Source of the DNA: Candidatus Nitromaritima sp. SCGC AAA288-L16
GTDB taxonomy: Bacteria > Nitrospinota > Nitrospinia > Nitrospinales > VA-1
Assembly (NCBI GenBank): GCA_000372225.1
Contig: AQTY01000011.1
Location: forward strand, 1 to 53,556
DNA length: 53,556 bases
Reading direction: 5' to 3'
Shown: one piece after another, positions 1 through 8,594 of the stretch
Position numbering within the stretch: position 1 is the stretch's first letter
Layout: every line of letters starts with the position of its first letter
Notes under the pieces: generated by a model
Told to the model about the DNA's origin: nothing
What the model saw: the letters and a program-made list of their open reading frames with translations, nothing else
Databases searched by the model: none
Position numbers and translations under genes: made by a program

Positions 1-140
1 CTTTTTTTTCTTTTTTTTCTTTTTTTTAGGACTATCCAGAGATTCGTCGCCTGATCGAGTCTTCTTTTTTTCTTTTTTTTAAGAGAATCCGAAGGGTCGT
101 CTTTTGATGGGGTCTTTTCTTCTAGTTTTTCCTCTGCCAC
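1..140 (-). CDS. Lys-rich protein, partial (runs off left edge)
   Basis: The reading frame starts at a GTG (138-140, minus strand) preceded by GAGAGGG at a spacing of 7 bases, a good ribosome binding site. The first residues are acidic and polar (VAEEKLEEKTPSKDDPSDSL), followed by runs of lysine coded by A7-A8 tracts separated by single G, and the frame stays open to the window edge. Only about 46 codons are visible. The protein is not recognised; a lysine-rich, disordered, nucleic-acid-binding tail is one possibility. The long A tracts make the frame uncertain, because a one-base change near position 78 would switch between two different open continuations. Confidence 0.45.
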   Translation of the reverse strand, partial: MAEEKLEEKTPSKDDPSDSLKKKKKRRLDQATNLWIVLKKRKKRKK

Positions 141-334
141 CTGTAATCCCTCTCTTACAACTCAGTGTTAAAAATTACTTAAATTTTATTTCAAAACTGT
201 TCCAACTTTTCAACCACAAATCAAAACAAGTTAATGTAGGCAAATAATTCTAACAACAAATTTTACATGTTGATAAAAAATTAATGCACAGTCTAAACTC
301 TAGCACTATCACATACAAGCAATAAAATTATTAG

Positions 335-1123
335 CTATCCTTTCCATTTTGCGTTGATTGCCAGCGAACCCATTCTAATTCCTCCCATTCGAAGACTCGT
401 TAAAAGATCCAGAGACGGAAGAAAAAATAATCCACGAGAAACGGGTGGATGAGGCACATCGTCAGCATAATCTGACAGTTTTCCCGGGTTCTTACTAAAT
501 GTGATGGTGTATGCACCTAACTCTGAGTCCGCTCGATATGGGAATCTATGCTGTGGAAGATCACAAGAAAAATTGGCGTCCGAATTAAATTTCTGGGTTA
601 ACACAAAGCTGCTTTGTACCGTATCAAGGTTCCCGGAACTATCGAGCAGGACTTCTTCTTTTTCACTAGCAATATCAGAATGAGTGCCACCTTCTAAAAC
701 TAGGTCTTCAATAAGATTACCACTCGGCCCAAACTGTTCTTTAATTTTATCGGCAAGAATCCGGTTAAACTCCTCTTTTTCTGAAGAAAGATAAAAAAAT
801 ATATCTCCCTCAGTTGCTGGTACTTCCGCATCGCCTATCTCTGTTTCATCCAGGGAGCGAAAACCACCGCGAACCGGAGCATCGGGCGTAATCAAAATCC
901 ACACCATGGGACCAAAACCAACCACTGCACTAACTTCACTTCCCTTTGTCTTGTTTTTGGGCCGATCGTTAAAAAATTCGGCCTCTAATTCACAAGCCAT
1001 GCCAGGAGTCTGCGCCCCAATTCGAGCTATATTCATGGCGATGAGTGGCAAGCTGTCAAAATTATATATTTGTACCAGCGTGTGTTGTTTTGGAGGTATT
1101 AAAACGCCATGTTGAGCTTGCAA
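335..1123 (-). CDS. DyP-type peroxidase-like protein, apparently without the catalytic core motif
   Basis: This 262-residue protein starts at TTG with AGAGGA seven bases upstream. The opening (residues 1-60, 'QAQHGVLIPPKQH'), the 'VVGFGPMVW' strand and the end ('GLFFLPSLDLL') resemble the start, middle and end of dye-decolourising peroxidases such as YfeX, recalled from memory ('VVAFGNNTW', 'GYYFAPSLDKL'). The segment that should carry the GxxDG motif and the heme-ligand histidine is missing between about residues 140 and 155, so peroxidase activity is doubtful. No signal peptide is seen. It lies 70 bases after urtE in the same direction and could be cotranscribed. It may be a structural or heme-independent relative. 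The family call is moderate; the loss of function is inferred. Confidence 0.5.
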   Translation of the reverse strand: MQAQHGVLIPPKQHTLVQIYNFDSLPLIAMNIARIGAQTPGMACELEAEFFNDRPKNKTKGSEVSAVVGFGPMVWILITPDAPVRGGFRSLDETEIGDAEVPATEGDIFFYLSSEKEEFNRILADKIKEQFGPSGNLIEDLVLEGGTHSDIASEKEEVLLDSSGNLDTVQSSFVLTQKFNSDANFSCDLPQHRFPYRADSELGAYTITFSKNPGKLSDYADDVPHPPVSRGLFFLPSLDLLTSLRMGGIRMGSLAINAKWKG

Positions 1124-1193
1124 TGGGAGTTCCTCTAGATATGCATATCAAAAGACCCTGAACCTACAAAAAAATTATCTGCAAGAATATTTC

Positions 1194-1889
1194 TTACACC
1201 TTTAAAAATTGATCGATAACCTCCTCTCCAAGGTTTTCCATTTTATCGGCCGCAACATTTCGTCCCTTATCCAGAATATAAAAATGTTGAGCAACACGGC
1301 GCGCAAAGGGGAGTTTTTGTTCGACGAGAAGTATGGTCATAGCTCTTTCTTGATTGAGGCGAATAATAATATCCCCTATCTCGTGAACGATATTTGGCTG
1401 AATACCTTCCGTCGGTTCATCTAGAATCAACAACTTTGGATCAATCGATAATGCCCTTCCAATCGCCAATTGCTGTTGTTGACCTCCTGAGAGATCTCCT
1501 CCACGTCGGCGAAGCATCTGTTTTAATACAGGAAAAATTTCAAATATGAACTCAGGAATCTCACGCAACCCATCACCGCGAGCGAGGAGTCCTACTCTAA
1601 GGTTTTCCTCCACGCTTAGCTGAGTAAAAATTTCTCTGCCTTGAGGAACATAACCAATGCCTCTATATGCCCTGGTTTCCGGAGGCTTTTTAGTCAGATC
1701 CTCGCCGTCATATATAATGGAAGCGGATGAAGTTAGCAACAAACCCATAATGGATTTCAGGAGGGTTGTCTTGCCGACTCCATTTCTTCCCATCAAACAG
1801 GTACAGGATCCAGCCAAAACGTTCAAGTCCACATCCCAAAGCGTGTGGCTTTCTCCATAAAACTGATTTAACTTCTCAACCTTTAACAA
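1194..1889 (-). CDS. urtE: Urea ABC transporter ATP-binding subunit UrtE
   Basis: UrtE is one of two ATPases that power urea import by the UrtABCDE transporter on the cytoplasmic face. The sequence shows Walker A (GRNGVGKTT), the signature LSGGQQQQLAIGRAL and Walker B (LLILDEPTEGIQP), and opens with the UrtE-like 'LLKVEKLNQFYGESHTLW'. I place the start at a TTG at 1889 (231 aa) because GGGGAG lies 8 bases upstream and the product then begins like other UrtE proteins; a longer frame from TTG 1916 would run into urtD. It follows urtD with a 4-base gap, so the two are probably translationally coupled. It is the last urt gene of the operon. Confidence 0.93.
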   Translation of the reverse strand: MLKVEKLNQFYGESHTLWDVDLNVLAGSCTCLMGRNGVGKTTLLKSIMGLLLTSSASIIYDGEDLTKKPPETRAYRGIGYVPQGREIFTQLSVEENLRVGLLARGDGLREIPEFIFEIFPVLKQMLRRRGGDLSGGQQQQLAIGRALSIDPKLLILDEPTEGIQPNIVHEIGDIIIRLNQERAMTILLVEQKLPFARRVAQHFYILDKGRNVAADKMENLGEEVIDQFLKV

Positions 1890-1893
1890 AACA

Positions 1894-2679
1894 TCAGCTC
1901 CCCAAGTAAACTTCAACTACCTTCGGATCATTTTGCACGTCTTCCATTGCTCCCTCTGCCAGCACGCGCCCCTCATGCAAAACCGTAACCCTATTTGCTA
2001 TAGAGCGAATAAAATCCATTTCATGTTCAACCACGACCACGGAATGTTTTCCCGCCAGAGAACTTAAAAGTTCTGCCGTCTGTTCGGTTTCTTGATGCGT
2101 CATCCCTGCAACGGGTTCATCGATTAATAGTAGCCTGGGGTCTTGTACCAACAACATTCCTATTTCCAGCCATTGGGTTTGACCATGGGCCAGCAAACCC
2201 GCACGTATATTTTTTTGTTCAACTAAGCCAATGGTCTCCAAAGCACCTTCAATCGTTTCTTTTTGGTCGGCGTTTAAACGTTTTAATAGCGATGTCCAAA
2301 TATCTTTGTCAGCATGGAGCGCTAATTCTAAATTTTCGTACACCGTATGGTTTTTAAAAACGGTTGGCTTCTGAAACTTTCTGCCAATACCGGCATGCGC
2401 GATTTCGTATTCCGTCATTTGAAGAAGATCTAGGTTCTGTCCAAAAAAAACTGTCCCCTCGTCTGGACGTGTTTTCCCAGTGATCACATCCATCATGGTA
2501 GTTTTCCCGGCACCGTTTGGCCCTATAATGCAACGAAGTTCTCCATCGTCAATGTACAAATTCAGATCATCAAGCGCCTTGAATCCATCAAAGCTAACCG
2601 TGACATTCTCAACGTACAAGATACAACCATGCGTTGTGTCGATAGAATGATCTTTAAGGGAAACTTCCGCGCTATTCAT
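1894..2679 (-). CDS. urtD: Urea ABC transporter ATP-binding subunit UrtD
   Basis: UrtD is the second ATPase of the urea importer, related to LivG of branched-chain amino acid transporters. The 261-residue protein has Walker A (GPNGAGKTT), the unusual signature segment LAHGQTQWLEIGML that is typical of UrtD, and Walker B (LLLIDEPVAGMT). An N-terminal stretch of about 20 residues precedes the ATPase fold. Its start overlaps the end of urtC by 8 bases and its stop lies just before urtE, which marks a tight operon. Confidence 0.94.
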   Translation of the reverse strand: MNSAEVSLKDHSIDTTHGCILYVENVTVSFDGFKALDDLNLYIDDGELRCIIGPNGAGKTTMMDVITGKTRPDEGTVFFGQNLDLLQMTEYEIAHAGIGRKFQKPTVFKNHTVYENLELALHADKDIWTSLLKRLNADQKETIEGALETIGLVEQKNIRAGLLAHGQTQWLEIGMLLVQDPRLLLIDEPVAGMTHQETEQTAELLSSLAGKHSVVVVEHEMDFIRSIANRVTVLHEGRVLAEGAMEDVQNDPKVVEVYLGS

Positions 2680-3784
2680 TAGTAGGTTCCTTTACTTTAT
2701 TTATTATAGAAAAACTTTTAAAAAAACCAAGGAACCCTTTAGGGAAAAACAAGGTTACCACTATAAAAAGTACTCCTAAAAAATATAGCCAATAATCTGG
2801 GGCCGCAACGGTGAACCAGCTTTTCGCAACATTGACCAAACCGGCCCCGAAAAGAGCACCGACTAAGGTTCCTCGTCCACCAACCGCCACCCAGATAGCC
2901 ATCTCAATCGAGTTAGTAGGTTGCATCTCACTTGGATTGATAATACCAACCTGTGGAACATAAAGGGCACCAGCCAAACCACACAAAAATGCAGAGACCG
3001 TCCAAATAAAAAGTTTGTAATGTAAAGTATTGTAACCGGAAAACATAACACGACTTTCAACATCGCGGATAGCAGTAAGGATCCGTCCTAGTTTGGATTG
3101 GACGATGTACCGAGCGAGAACATAACTTAAAAACAAAACGAGAGCAGTAATCATAAATAGACCCATTTTCGTGGATGGGTCCTGCAAAGCATATCCTAAA
3201 ATTCTCTTGAAGTCGGTAAGGCCATTATTGCCCCCAAAACCTGTATTGTTACGAAAAAATAAAAGCATAAGGGCATAAGTCATTGCCTGGGTAATGATTG
3301 CAAAATAAACTCCCTTAATGCGAGAGCGGAAAGCAAAATAACCAAAAATAAAAGCAAACAAGCCGGGCAACAAAAGGATAACCAGCAAAGCAAAAGCAAA
3401 GTAATCAAAACCGTACCAATACCAAGGAAGTTCCTTCCAATCCAGGAACACCATAAAATCAGGCAGGTCACTTTTGTAAACTCCTTCTTTGCCGATACTC
3501 CGCATCAAGTACATACCCATGGCATAGCCGCCCATTGAAAAAAACACTCCATGCCCTAAACTCAAAATACCTGTATACCCCCAAATCAAGTCAACGGCCA
3601 AAGCCACCATGGCGTAACATAAATACTTCCCAAGAAGCGGAAACATGTAATCTGGAATATGAAAAAAAGATTCTTCAGGTATAAATATGTTTAAAACCGG
3701 AAGTAAAATTATTGCAGCAAACAATAGTCCAAAGGTAAGCAACCAACCTCGAAATGAATGCAATGATACGATTTGTTTTATCAT
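2672..3784 (-). CDS. urtC: Urea ABC transporter permease UrtC
   Basis: UrtC is one of the two LivM/LivH-type membrane subunits that form the urea channel. The 370-residue sequence has about ten hydrophobic segments and the family sequence 'YTGILSLGHGVFFSMGGYAMGMYLMR' region (cited here by its key SLGHG core), followed by 'AIITQAMTYA' and 'NNTGFGGNNGLT', all typical of UrtC. It begins with ATG 11 bases after the urtB stop and overlaps urtD. There are no signs of damage. Confidence 0.94.
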   Translation of the reverse strand: MIKQIVSLHSFRGWLLTFGLLFAAIILLPVLNIFIPEESFFHIPDYMFPLLGKYLCYAMVALAVDLIWGYTGILSLGHGVFFSMGGYAMGMYLMRSIGKEGVYKSDLPDFMVFLDWKELPWYWYGFDYFAFALLVILLLPGLFAFIFGYFAFRSRIKGVYFAIITQAMTYALMLLFFRNNTGFGGNNGLTDFKRILGYALQDPSTKMGLFMITALVLFLSYVLARYIVQSKLGRILTAIRDVESRVMFSGYNTLHYKLFIWTVSAFLCGLAGALYVPQVGIINPSEMQPTNSIEMAIWVAVGGRGTLVGALFGAGLVNVAKSWFTVAAPDYWLYFLGVLFIVVTLFFPKGFLGFFKSFSIINKVKEPTNE

Positions 3785-3795
3785 CTGATAGATGC

Positions 3796-5482
3796 TTAGT
3801 TATCGACGGATCGCCCCTTAAGGGCGAATAAACCTTGCGGTCGTTTTTGAATTAAAGCGATAATAAGAATCAGGACTATTATTTTTCCGAGTACAGCCCC
3901 AGAAATAGGCTCTAAAAATTTATTGACCACCCCAATTCCAAGAGCACCTGCTACGGTACCTACAATTTTACCCACACCACCTAAAACAACGACCATAAAA
4001 GAATCAACGATATACATTCGCCCCAGTTCTGGTCCCACGTTTCCGATCTGGGAAAGAGCAAGTCCTCCAAGACCTGCGACGCCAGACCCCAACCCGAAAG
4101 TCCACATATCAACTTTTTGGGTTGGTATTCCCATGCAGGCAGCCATTTCTCTATTTTGAGTTACAGAGCGAACTTGAAGCCCAAGGGATGTTTTTTGCAA
4201 TAGCGCCCAGATTGCAGTCACAACAAAAACCACGAAAATGATGATCGCAATACGGCTATAGGGCAGAACAACCCCGTGAAAAATTTCAACCCCCCCCGGA
4301 AAGGTAAAAAGGATTGGCAACCTCCACGTTTTGCGCACCAAAAGTCAATCTTACAGTTTGAATTAACACCAAGCTGATTCCCCAGGTAGCAAGAAGGGTT
4401 TCCAACGGTCGACCATAAAGATGCCTGATGACAGTTCTTTCTAAAATAATACCCACGATAGCGCTAGCCAAAAAGGAGCCTGGGATAGCAACAATTAAAT
4501 ACCAGTTAAAAAAACTGGGTAAATACTCTACAAATAAATTTTGGACAACAAACGTTGCATAAGCGCCTATCATCAGCATTTCGCCATGGGCCATGTTAAT
4601 GACGCCCATAAGCCCAAACGTAATCGCCAAGCCTAAGGCCGCGAGAAGCAATACACTGCCAAGACTCAGCCCATAAAACAAATTTGCTATTTGATTAACA
4701 AAGAATTGACGTTGCTTGATAGCGGCAATAGCCTTTTCAGCGCCAGTACGAATCGCAGGATCGCTTTCCAAAAATTCACCTTGCTCATTTTTTTCTAATA
4801 GAGCCTCTAGAGACCTATAAAAATCAATCCGCCCATACTTTTTAATGGTATCTAGAGATTCAAGACGTTTATTTTTATCTTCATCTTCAAGATATTTCTT
4901 TGCAAGCACCAGTGAAAGAAGCTCTCTGACTTCATCATCTTTTTCTTTTTTAAAAGAGACCTCGACTAAAGCCACGACTTCACTGGAGGAACCTTTTAAT
5001 AACTCCTCAGCCGCTTCTCGGCGAACTGCAGAGTTATTAGAAACTAATTTTAACTTTGCTATCGCCGTCGACAAGTGTCTTCTGACGACATTATTGATTC
5101 TGGATTTTCTAAGTGTTAAAGATTCTATATCTACTTTTTCTCCACTCAGAACATCCCGTCCCTGATCTTCCGATTCATTCAGAATAACAAGACTTCCTTC
5201 TTCAGTGATCGCCAACTGTTTAGCTTTTAAGGCCTCTAAAGCGGGAAGCGCCGCAGGATTCCCAAGTTCGCCCAGTTTTTGTACTGCTGTTTTTATCTTG
5301 GAACGACTTTTATTCCCTAATTCCTTGAGGGTTGATTCGAAGTCATTTGCCTCTACAGTGGATATAGAAGACGTGCAAGCCAAGACTAAAATAAAAAGCC
5401 CAAAAAGTCGGGTAAATACTTTGAGGGCATTGGAGTTAGCTATTGGGTGAGAAAATTTAAATAGAGGGCCGAGATTAACCAT
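3796..5482 (-). pseudogene. urtB: Urea ABC transporter permease UrtB, frameshifted as read
   Basis: The gene reads as two overlapping frames. Frame 1 (5482 to 4286) has a signal-like segment, an alpha-helical repeat region of roughly 200 residues (HEAT-like, common in UrtB) and the first membrane helices, ending in '...NPFYLSGGG'. Frame 2 (to 3796) continues '..GGVEIFHGVVLPYSRI' with the remaining helices. The break lies in a run of eight C on the plus strand (4290-4297). With seven, the frames join into one 561-residue UrtB with no other defect. Everything else about the gene and its operon looks intact, so either the extra base is a sequencing or assembly error, or the tract varies in length in the cells. 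With urtC it forms the urea channel. Confidence 0.9.
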
Positions 5483-5508
5483 TTAAATTTATACTTTCTA
5501 AAAACAAA

Positions 5509-5541
5509 GAAATTCCATTCACCTTAAATGAATGGAATTTC
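5509..5541 (-). terminator. Hairpin between urtA and urtB (partial terminator or mRNA stabiliser)
   Basis: Two perfect 13-base arms (5509-5521 and 5529-5541) enclose a 7-base loop. On the minus strand the stem is followed by TTTGTTTTTAG, a weak T-rich tail. It lies about 110 bases after urtA and 26 bases before urtB in the same direction. In ABC importer operons such a hairpin often lets the binding protein be made in excess over the permeases, by partial termination or 3'-end protection. The structure is seen; the role is inferred. Confidence 0.65.
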
Positions 5542-5648
5542 TCATAAGAAACTCAAATAAAAATCAAACAAAGATTCTCCTCAGCCTCACTAAATCACTC
5601 TATGGAGGAGAGCTATCAAAACTATGCGACCCAAAAGTAATTAGTAAA

Positions 5649-7037
5649 TTAGAATTTTGCCTCGGTACAATTACCACATACCCAAGGATAAGTCCAATCA
5701 GCTACCTTTTTGGCACTTTCTGGAATGAAAGGACTCCACGCATCCGCACGGATGGGCCCATCAGTTTTCCAAACGACTTCAAACTGACCGTCCGCCTGAA
5801 TTTCACCGATAACTACCGGTTTATGCAAATGGTGGTTCTTAGCATCCATCGTTATTTTAAAACCAGAAGGCGATTGAACGGTTTGACCTCCCACAGCTTG
5901 GCGAACTGCATCAACATTCGTGGTGCCCGCCTGTTCAACCGCTTGGGCCCACATCTTGATCCCAATGTAGTGGGCTTCCATCGGATCATTAGTTACTCGC
6001 TTGTCACCGCCAGGTAGATTATGTTTCTTAACATAAGCCTTCCATTGTTTAATGAAGGACTTGTTTTCAGGGGTATCGACAGACATAAAATAATTCCAAG
6101 CTGCCAGGTGACCCACTAACGGTTTTGTATCAATGCCCCGAAGTTCTTCTTCTCCCACAGAAAACGCAACGACAGGAATATCTTCTGCTTTTAAGCCCTG
6201 ATTTCCGAGCTCCTTATAAAATGGTACGTTTGAATCTCCATTGATGGTGGAAACCACTGCGGTCGGTTTGCCGGCCGCAAATTTTTTAATATCCGCAACA
6301 ATCGTCTGGTAATCACTATGACCAAACGGCGTATAGGTTTCCATGATATCTTTTTTAGCTACGCCTTTGGATTTTAGAAAATAGTTAAGAATCTTGTTAG
6401 TCGTTCGTGGGTACACATAGTCGGTTCCTAATAGAACCCACCTTTTAGCTCCACCGCCATCTTCGCTCATTAAATATTCTACTGCCGGAATGGCTTGCTG
6501 GTTTGGAGCAGCGCCCGTATAAAAAACATTGAAAGAAGATTCTTCACCTTCATACTGAACCGGGTAAAAGAGCAGGCCATTCAATTCCTCGAAAACCGGA
6601 AGAACTGATTTTCTAGAAACGGAGGTCCAGCAACCAAAGGTAACTGCAACTTTGTGCTTTTGAATTAACTCCCGGGCTTTTTCAGCGAATAAAGGCCAAT
6701 CAGAAGCAGGATCAACTACAACAGGTTCAAGCTTTTTGCCCAATAATCCACCCTTCTCATTTATCTCCTCAATTACCATCAATGCCACATCTTTCAATGA
6801 TGTCTCACTAATCGCCATCGTACCGGAAAGCGAGTGTAAAATACCTACTTTAATGGTATCACCCGACTGTGCTGTCGTACTGACAACCGCATCACCAACT
6901 GGAGAACCAGCCATCTTAGAAGTCCCTTTTTCTCCACAACCCACACCTGAGATAAGAATCACTAGCAACGCCAAAGCTAAGTTTAGAAGCCCCAAATTAA
7001 AAAATGAAACTCTCTGTTTTGATTTTAAACAATTCAT
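5649..7037 (-). CDS. urtA: Urea ABC transporter substrate-binding protein UrtA
   Basis: UrtA binds urea in the periplasm and delivers it to UrtBC. The 462-residue protein begins with a long hydrophobic signal ending in 'ISGVGC', a plausible but not perfect lipobox, followed by a polar linker. The mature part is a typical UrtA/FmdD fold: 'IKVGILHSLSGTMAISE', 'ALMVIEEINEKGG', 'TFGCWTSVSRKSVLPVFE', 'NGLLFYPVQYEGEESS' and 'YVYPRTTNKILNYFLK', with the Cys-rich end 'YPWVCGNCTEAKF'. The residues are intact throughout. It is the first gene of the urt operon and is preceded by a sigma-54 type promoter, so expression under nitrogen limitation is likely. Confidence 0.95.
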   Translation of the reverse strand: MNCLKSKQRVSFFNLGLLNLALALLVILISGVGCGEKGTSKMAGSPVGDAVVSTTAQSGDTIKVGILHSLSGTMAISETSLKDVALMVIEEINEKGGLLGKKLEPVVVDPASDWPLFAEKARELIQKHKVAVTFGCWTSVSRKSVLPVFEELNGLLFYPVQYEGEESSFNVFYTGAAPNQQAIPAVEYLMSEDGGGAKRWVLLGTDYVYPRTTNKILNYFLKSKGVAKKDIMETYTPFGHSDYQTIVADIKKFAAGKPTAVVSTINGDSNVPFYKELGNQGLKAEDIPVVAFSVGEEELRGIDTKPLVGHLAAWNYFMSVDTPENKSFIKQWKAYVKKHNLPGGDKRVTNDPMEAHYIGIKMWAQAVEQAGTTNVDAVRQAVGGQTVQSPSGFKITMDAKNHHLHKPVVIGEIQADGQFEVVWKTDGPIRADAWSPFIPESAKKVADWTYPWVCGNCTEAKF

Positions 7038-7120
7038 CTTTCTAACATCCTTTCAAAGCCAAATTAATAATTACGCCTTTAATACAAATTATGGTATTTA
7101 CAAATCAGTTACCAATATAA

Positions 7121-7137
7121 AAGCAATTCCAATGCCA
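7121..7137 (-). promoter_or_regulatory. Sigma-54 (RpoN) promoter for urtA
   Basis: On the minus strand the sequence reads TGGCATTGGAATTGCTT. This matches the -24/-12 consensus TGGCAC-N5-TTGCW with GG and GC exactly ten bases apart and only one conserved base changed. Transcription would start near 7111, leaving a 5' leader of about 75 bases before the urtA ATG. Sigma-54 promoters with NtrC are the classic control of urea and ammonium uptake. The match is seen; the regulator is inferred. Confidence 0.75.
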
Positions 7138-7176
7138 AAAACAACCTAATAAAAACCTATTGAAATACATACGATT

Positions 7177-7211
7177 GCAACTTTCACCAAATATAACCAT
7201 TGTGAAATTGC
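7177..7211. promoter_or_regulatory. Imperfect inverted repeat upstream of urtA (possible enhancer or operator)
   Basis: The arms GCAACTTTCAC (7177-7187) and GTGAAATTGC (7202-7211) are inverted copies with one inserted base. They are centred roughly 83 bases upstream of the predicted start of urtA transcription, a usual distance for activators of sigma-54 promoters. They do not match the NtrC consensus well. A further imperfect palindrome with the same GTGAAA/TTTCAC half-sites lies at 7341-7372. Confidence 0.35.
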
Positions 7212-7401
7212 TCTAAAATAAAGCATTCGATGGATGTTGTGCTGTTTTTTGATACTTTAGGAATGGCGCTTCTACAAGTAAAAAAGTACGGGAGTGAGGA
7301 AAACCGTTTGGGAGAGTCGATCAGTTGACCTTCAAATCAAAAGTGAGAAAATTTTTTGTGAAATTTTCACTTCTTTTCAAACACAAAATTCTGCCTTGCT
7401 T

Positions 7402-7440
7402 CAATAAAAAAGAGGAAAGGCAATCAAGCCTTTCCTCTTT
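7402..7440 (-). terminator. Rho-independent terminator of the porin gene
   Basis: A 12-base perfect stem (7409-7420 with 7429-7440) is followed on the minus strand by TTTTTTATTG. It lies 27 bases beyond the stop codon of the porin gene at 7467 and separates it from urtA. The A-rich left flank could let it act in both directions. Confidence 0.85.
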
Positions 7441-7466
7441 CTAAGTAAATCGAATTTTATTTTAAA

Positions 7467-8594
7467 TTACAACTGGAACTGCATAGCTAACATGGCTGTG
7501 TTTTTGTCGACCTCATTATGTTGATCTGTATCCACATACCACAGTGCAGTAATCTTGGCATTAAAACCGTCAATAACGTAATTTATCCCGGCTTCTGTTC
7601 GGTCTATGTATCCTCGGCTACCGCTTGTATTCGTCATATCACGATTATAGCCTTGATATCTGCAATAAGGCTGGAACTGACCCTGAATTCCACCGATTGA
7701 AGTTTTGTTCGGCATTAGATAGCTAGCCAAGACCAAGAATGAATCACCTTGGAGTATCGCACCATCCGCTTTGTCATCGGTATCCCAATTATACACAGCA
7801 CCCTCTATATCAACCACGGCACCGTTACCAAGAGTCCTCTCTACAAGGAGATCCGCACCAAAACCGTTAAAATCGCCCTGATCGGCAGCGCTGCCTACGC
7901 TATCGTTCTCATGCTGAAAAATCAAACCTAGTGTGGTGAGTTTCTTGGCGCCGAAATAGGTGCTTCCCGTATAAAATCCGGGTTCCGGATCACCTAGAGC
8001 AAAATCAATCCGAGCCGTGTGCTTGACATTATCATCCAAATCAGCACCACCCGTTACTCCTTCGAATACACCGTAGGCCCACTTGAACTTACCACCCTGG
8101 ACATCGCCATGAATAGCAACTCCATCATCACGTCCGGCGGAAATACCTAAATTCCCAAAGCTCTGTACAATCGGGAAAGACCAGGCTGCATTCAAATAGT
8201 AAGGTCCGTCCAAATTAGCCCGATCACTAGGGGGTAACTGCCGTCCCACCCAGAGATCAAAAGCACCAAAATCAATCTTAGCGACCCCATCCAAAAGATT
8301 AACGTTACCAGTTTGTGTCTGCGTATTAAATTCAACTTGAATATTTTTATGAATCTGGGAAACGGTATAAAGTCTAAGATCGTCTAGACCTGGATCAAAT
8401 GAGTCTTCTCCTGGATCAGTAGCATTATTCTCATTGAGGGAAACAGATCCTCTAAAGCCCATCCCTATTTGAAAATATTTGGTATCATCAATTTTAACTT
8501 TGGCTCCAGCGGCTGCAAAAATAGGAAGACTAGCAACAATCAAAAACCCCGCCGCCATACCACAAAAAACTCGCTTTAAAATCGATAAATTCAT
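7467..8594 (-). CDS. Outer-membrane porin upstream of the urea transporter
   Basis: The 375-residue product has a signal peptide (about residues 1-28, ending near 'SLPIFAAAGA') and then alternating hydrophobic and polar strands typical of a 16-strand porin, including 'FQIGMGFRGSVSLNEN', 'YGVFEGVTGGADLDD' and 'TEAGINYVIDGFNAKITALWY'. It resembles phosphate/anion porin (OprO/OprP-like) families in overall layout. I start at ATG 8594 because GAGGGGG lies nine bases upstream; a TTG eight codons earlier has no such site. Its position directly before urtABCDE and near urease suggests a role in urea passage through the outer membrane; that is inferred from context only. It ends in Leu rather than the usual Phe. 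Confidence 0.8.
   Translation of the reverse strand: MNLSILKRVFCGMAAGFLIVASLPIFAAAGAKVKIDDTKYFQIGMGFRGSVSLNENNATDPGEDSFDPGLDDLRLYTVSQIHKNIQVEFNTQTQTGNVNLLDGVAKIDFGAFDLWVGRQLPPSDRANLDGPYYLNAAWSFPIVQSFGNLGISAGRDDGVAIHGDVQGGKFKWAYGVFEGVTGGADLDDNVKHTARIDFALGDPEPGFYTGSTYFGAKKLTTLGLIFQHENDSVGSAADQGDFNGFGADLLVERTLGNGAVVDIEGAVYNWDTDDKADGAILQGDSFLVLASYLMPNKTSIGGIQGQFQPYCRYQGYNRDMTNTSGSRGYIDRTEAGINYVIDGFNAKITALWYVDTDQHNEVDKNTAMLAMQFQL

Noticed and set aside
5532..6017. 161-codon open frame on the plus strand inside urtA
   Set aside because: It overlaps the well-supported urtA in antisense and has no ribosome binding site or family match.
7174..7190. Second sigma-54-like match (TGGTGAAAGTTGCA) before urtA
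   Set aside because: GG and GC are eight bases apart instead of ten.
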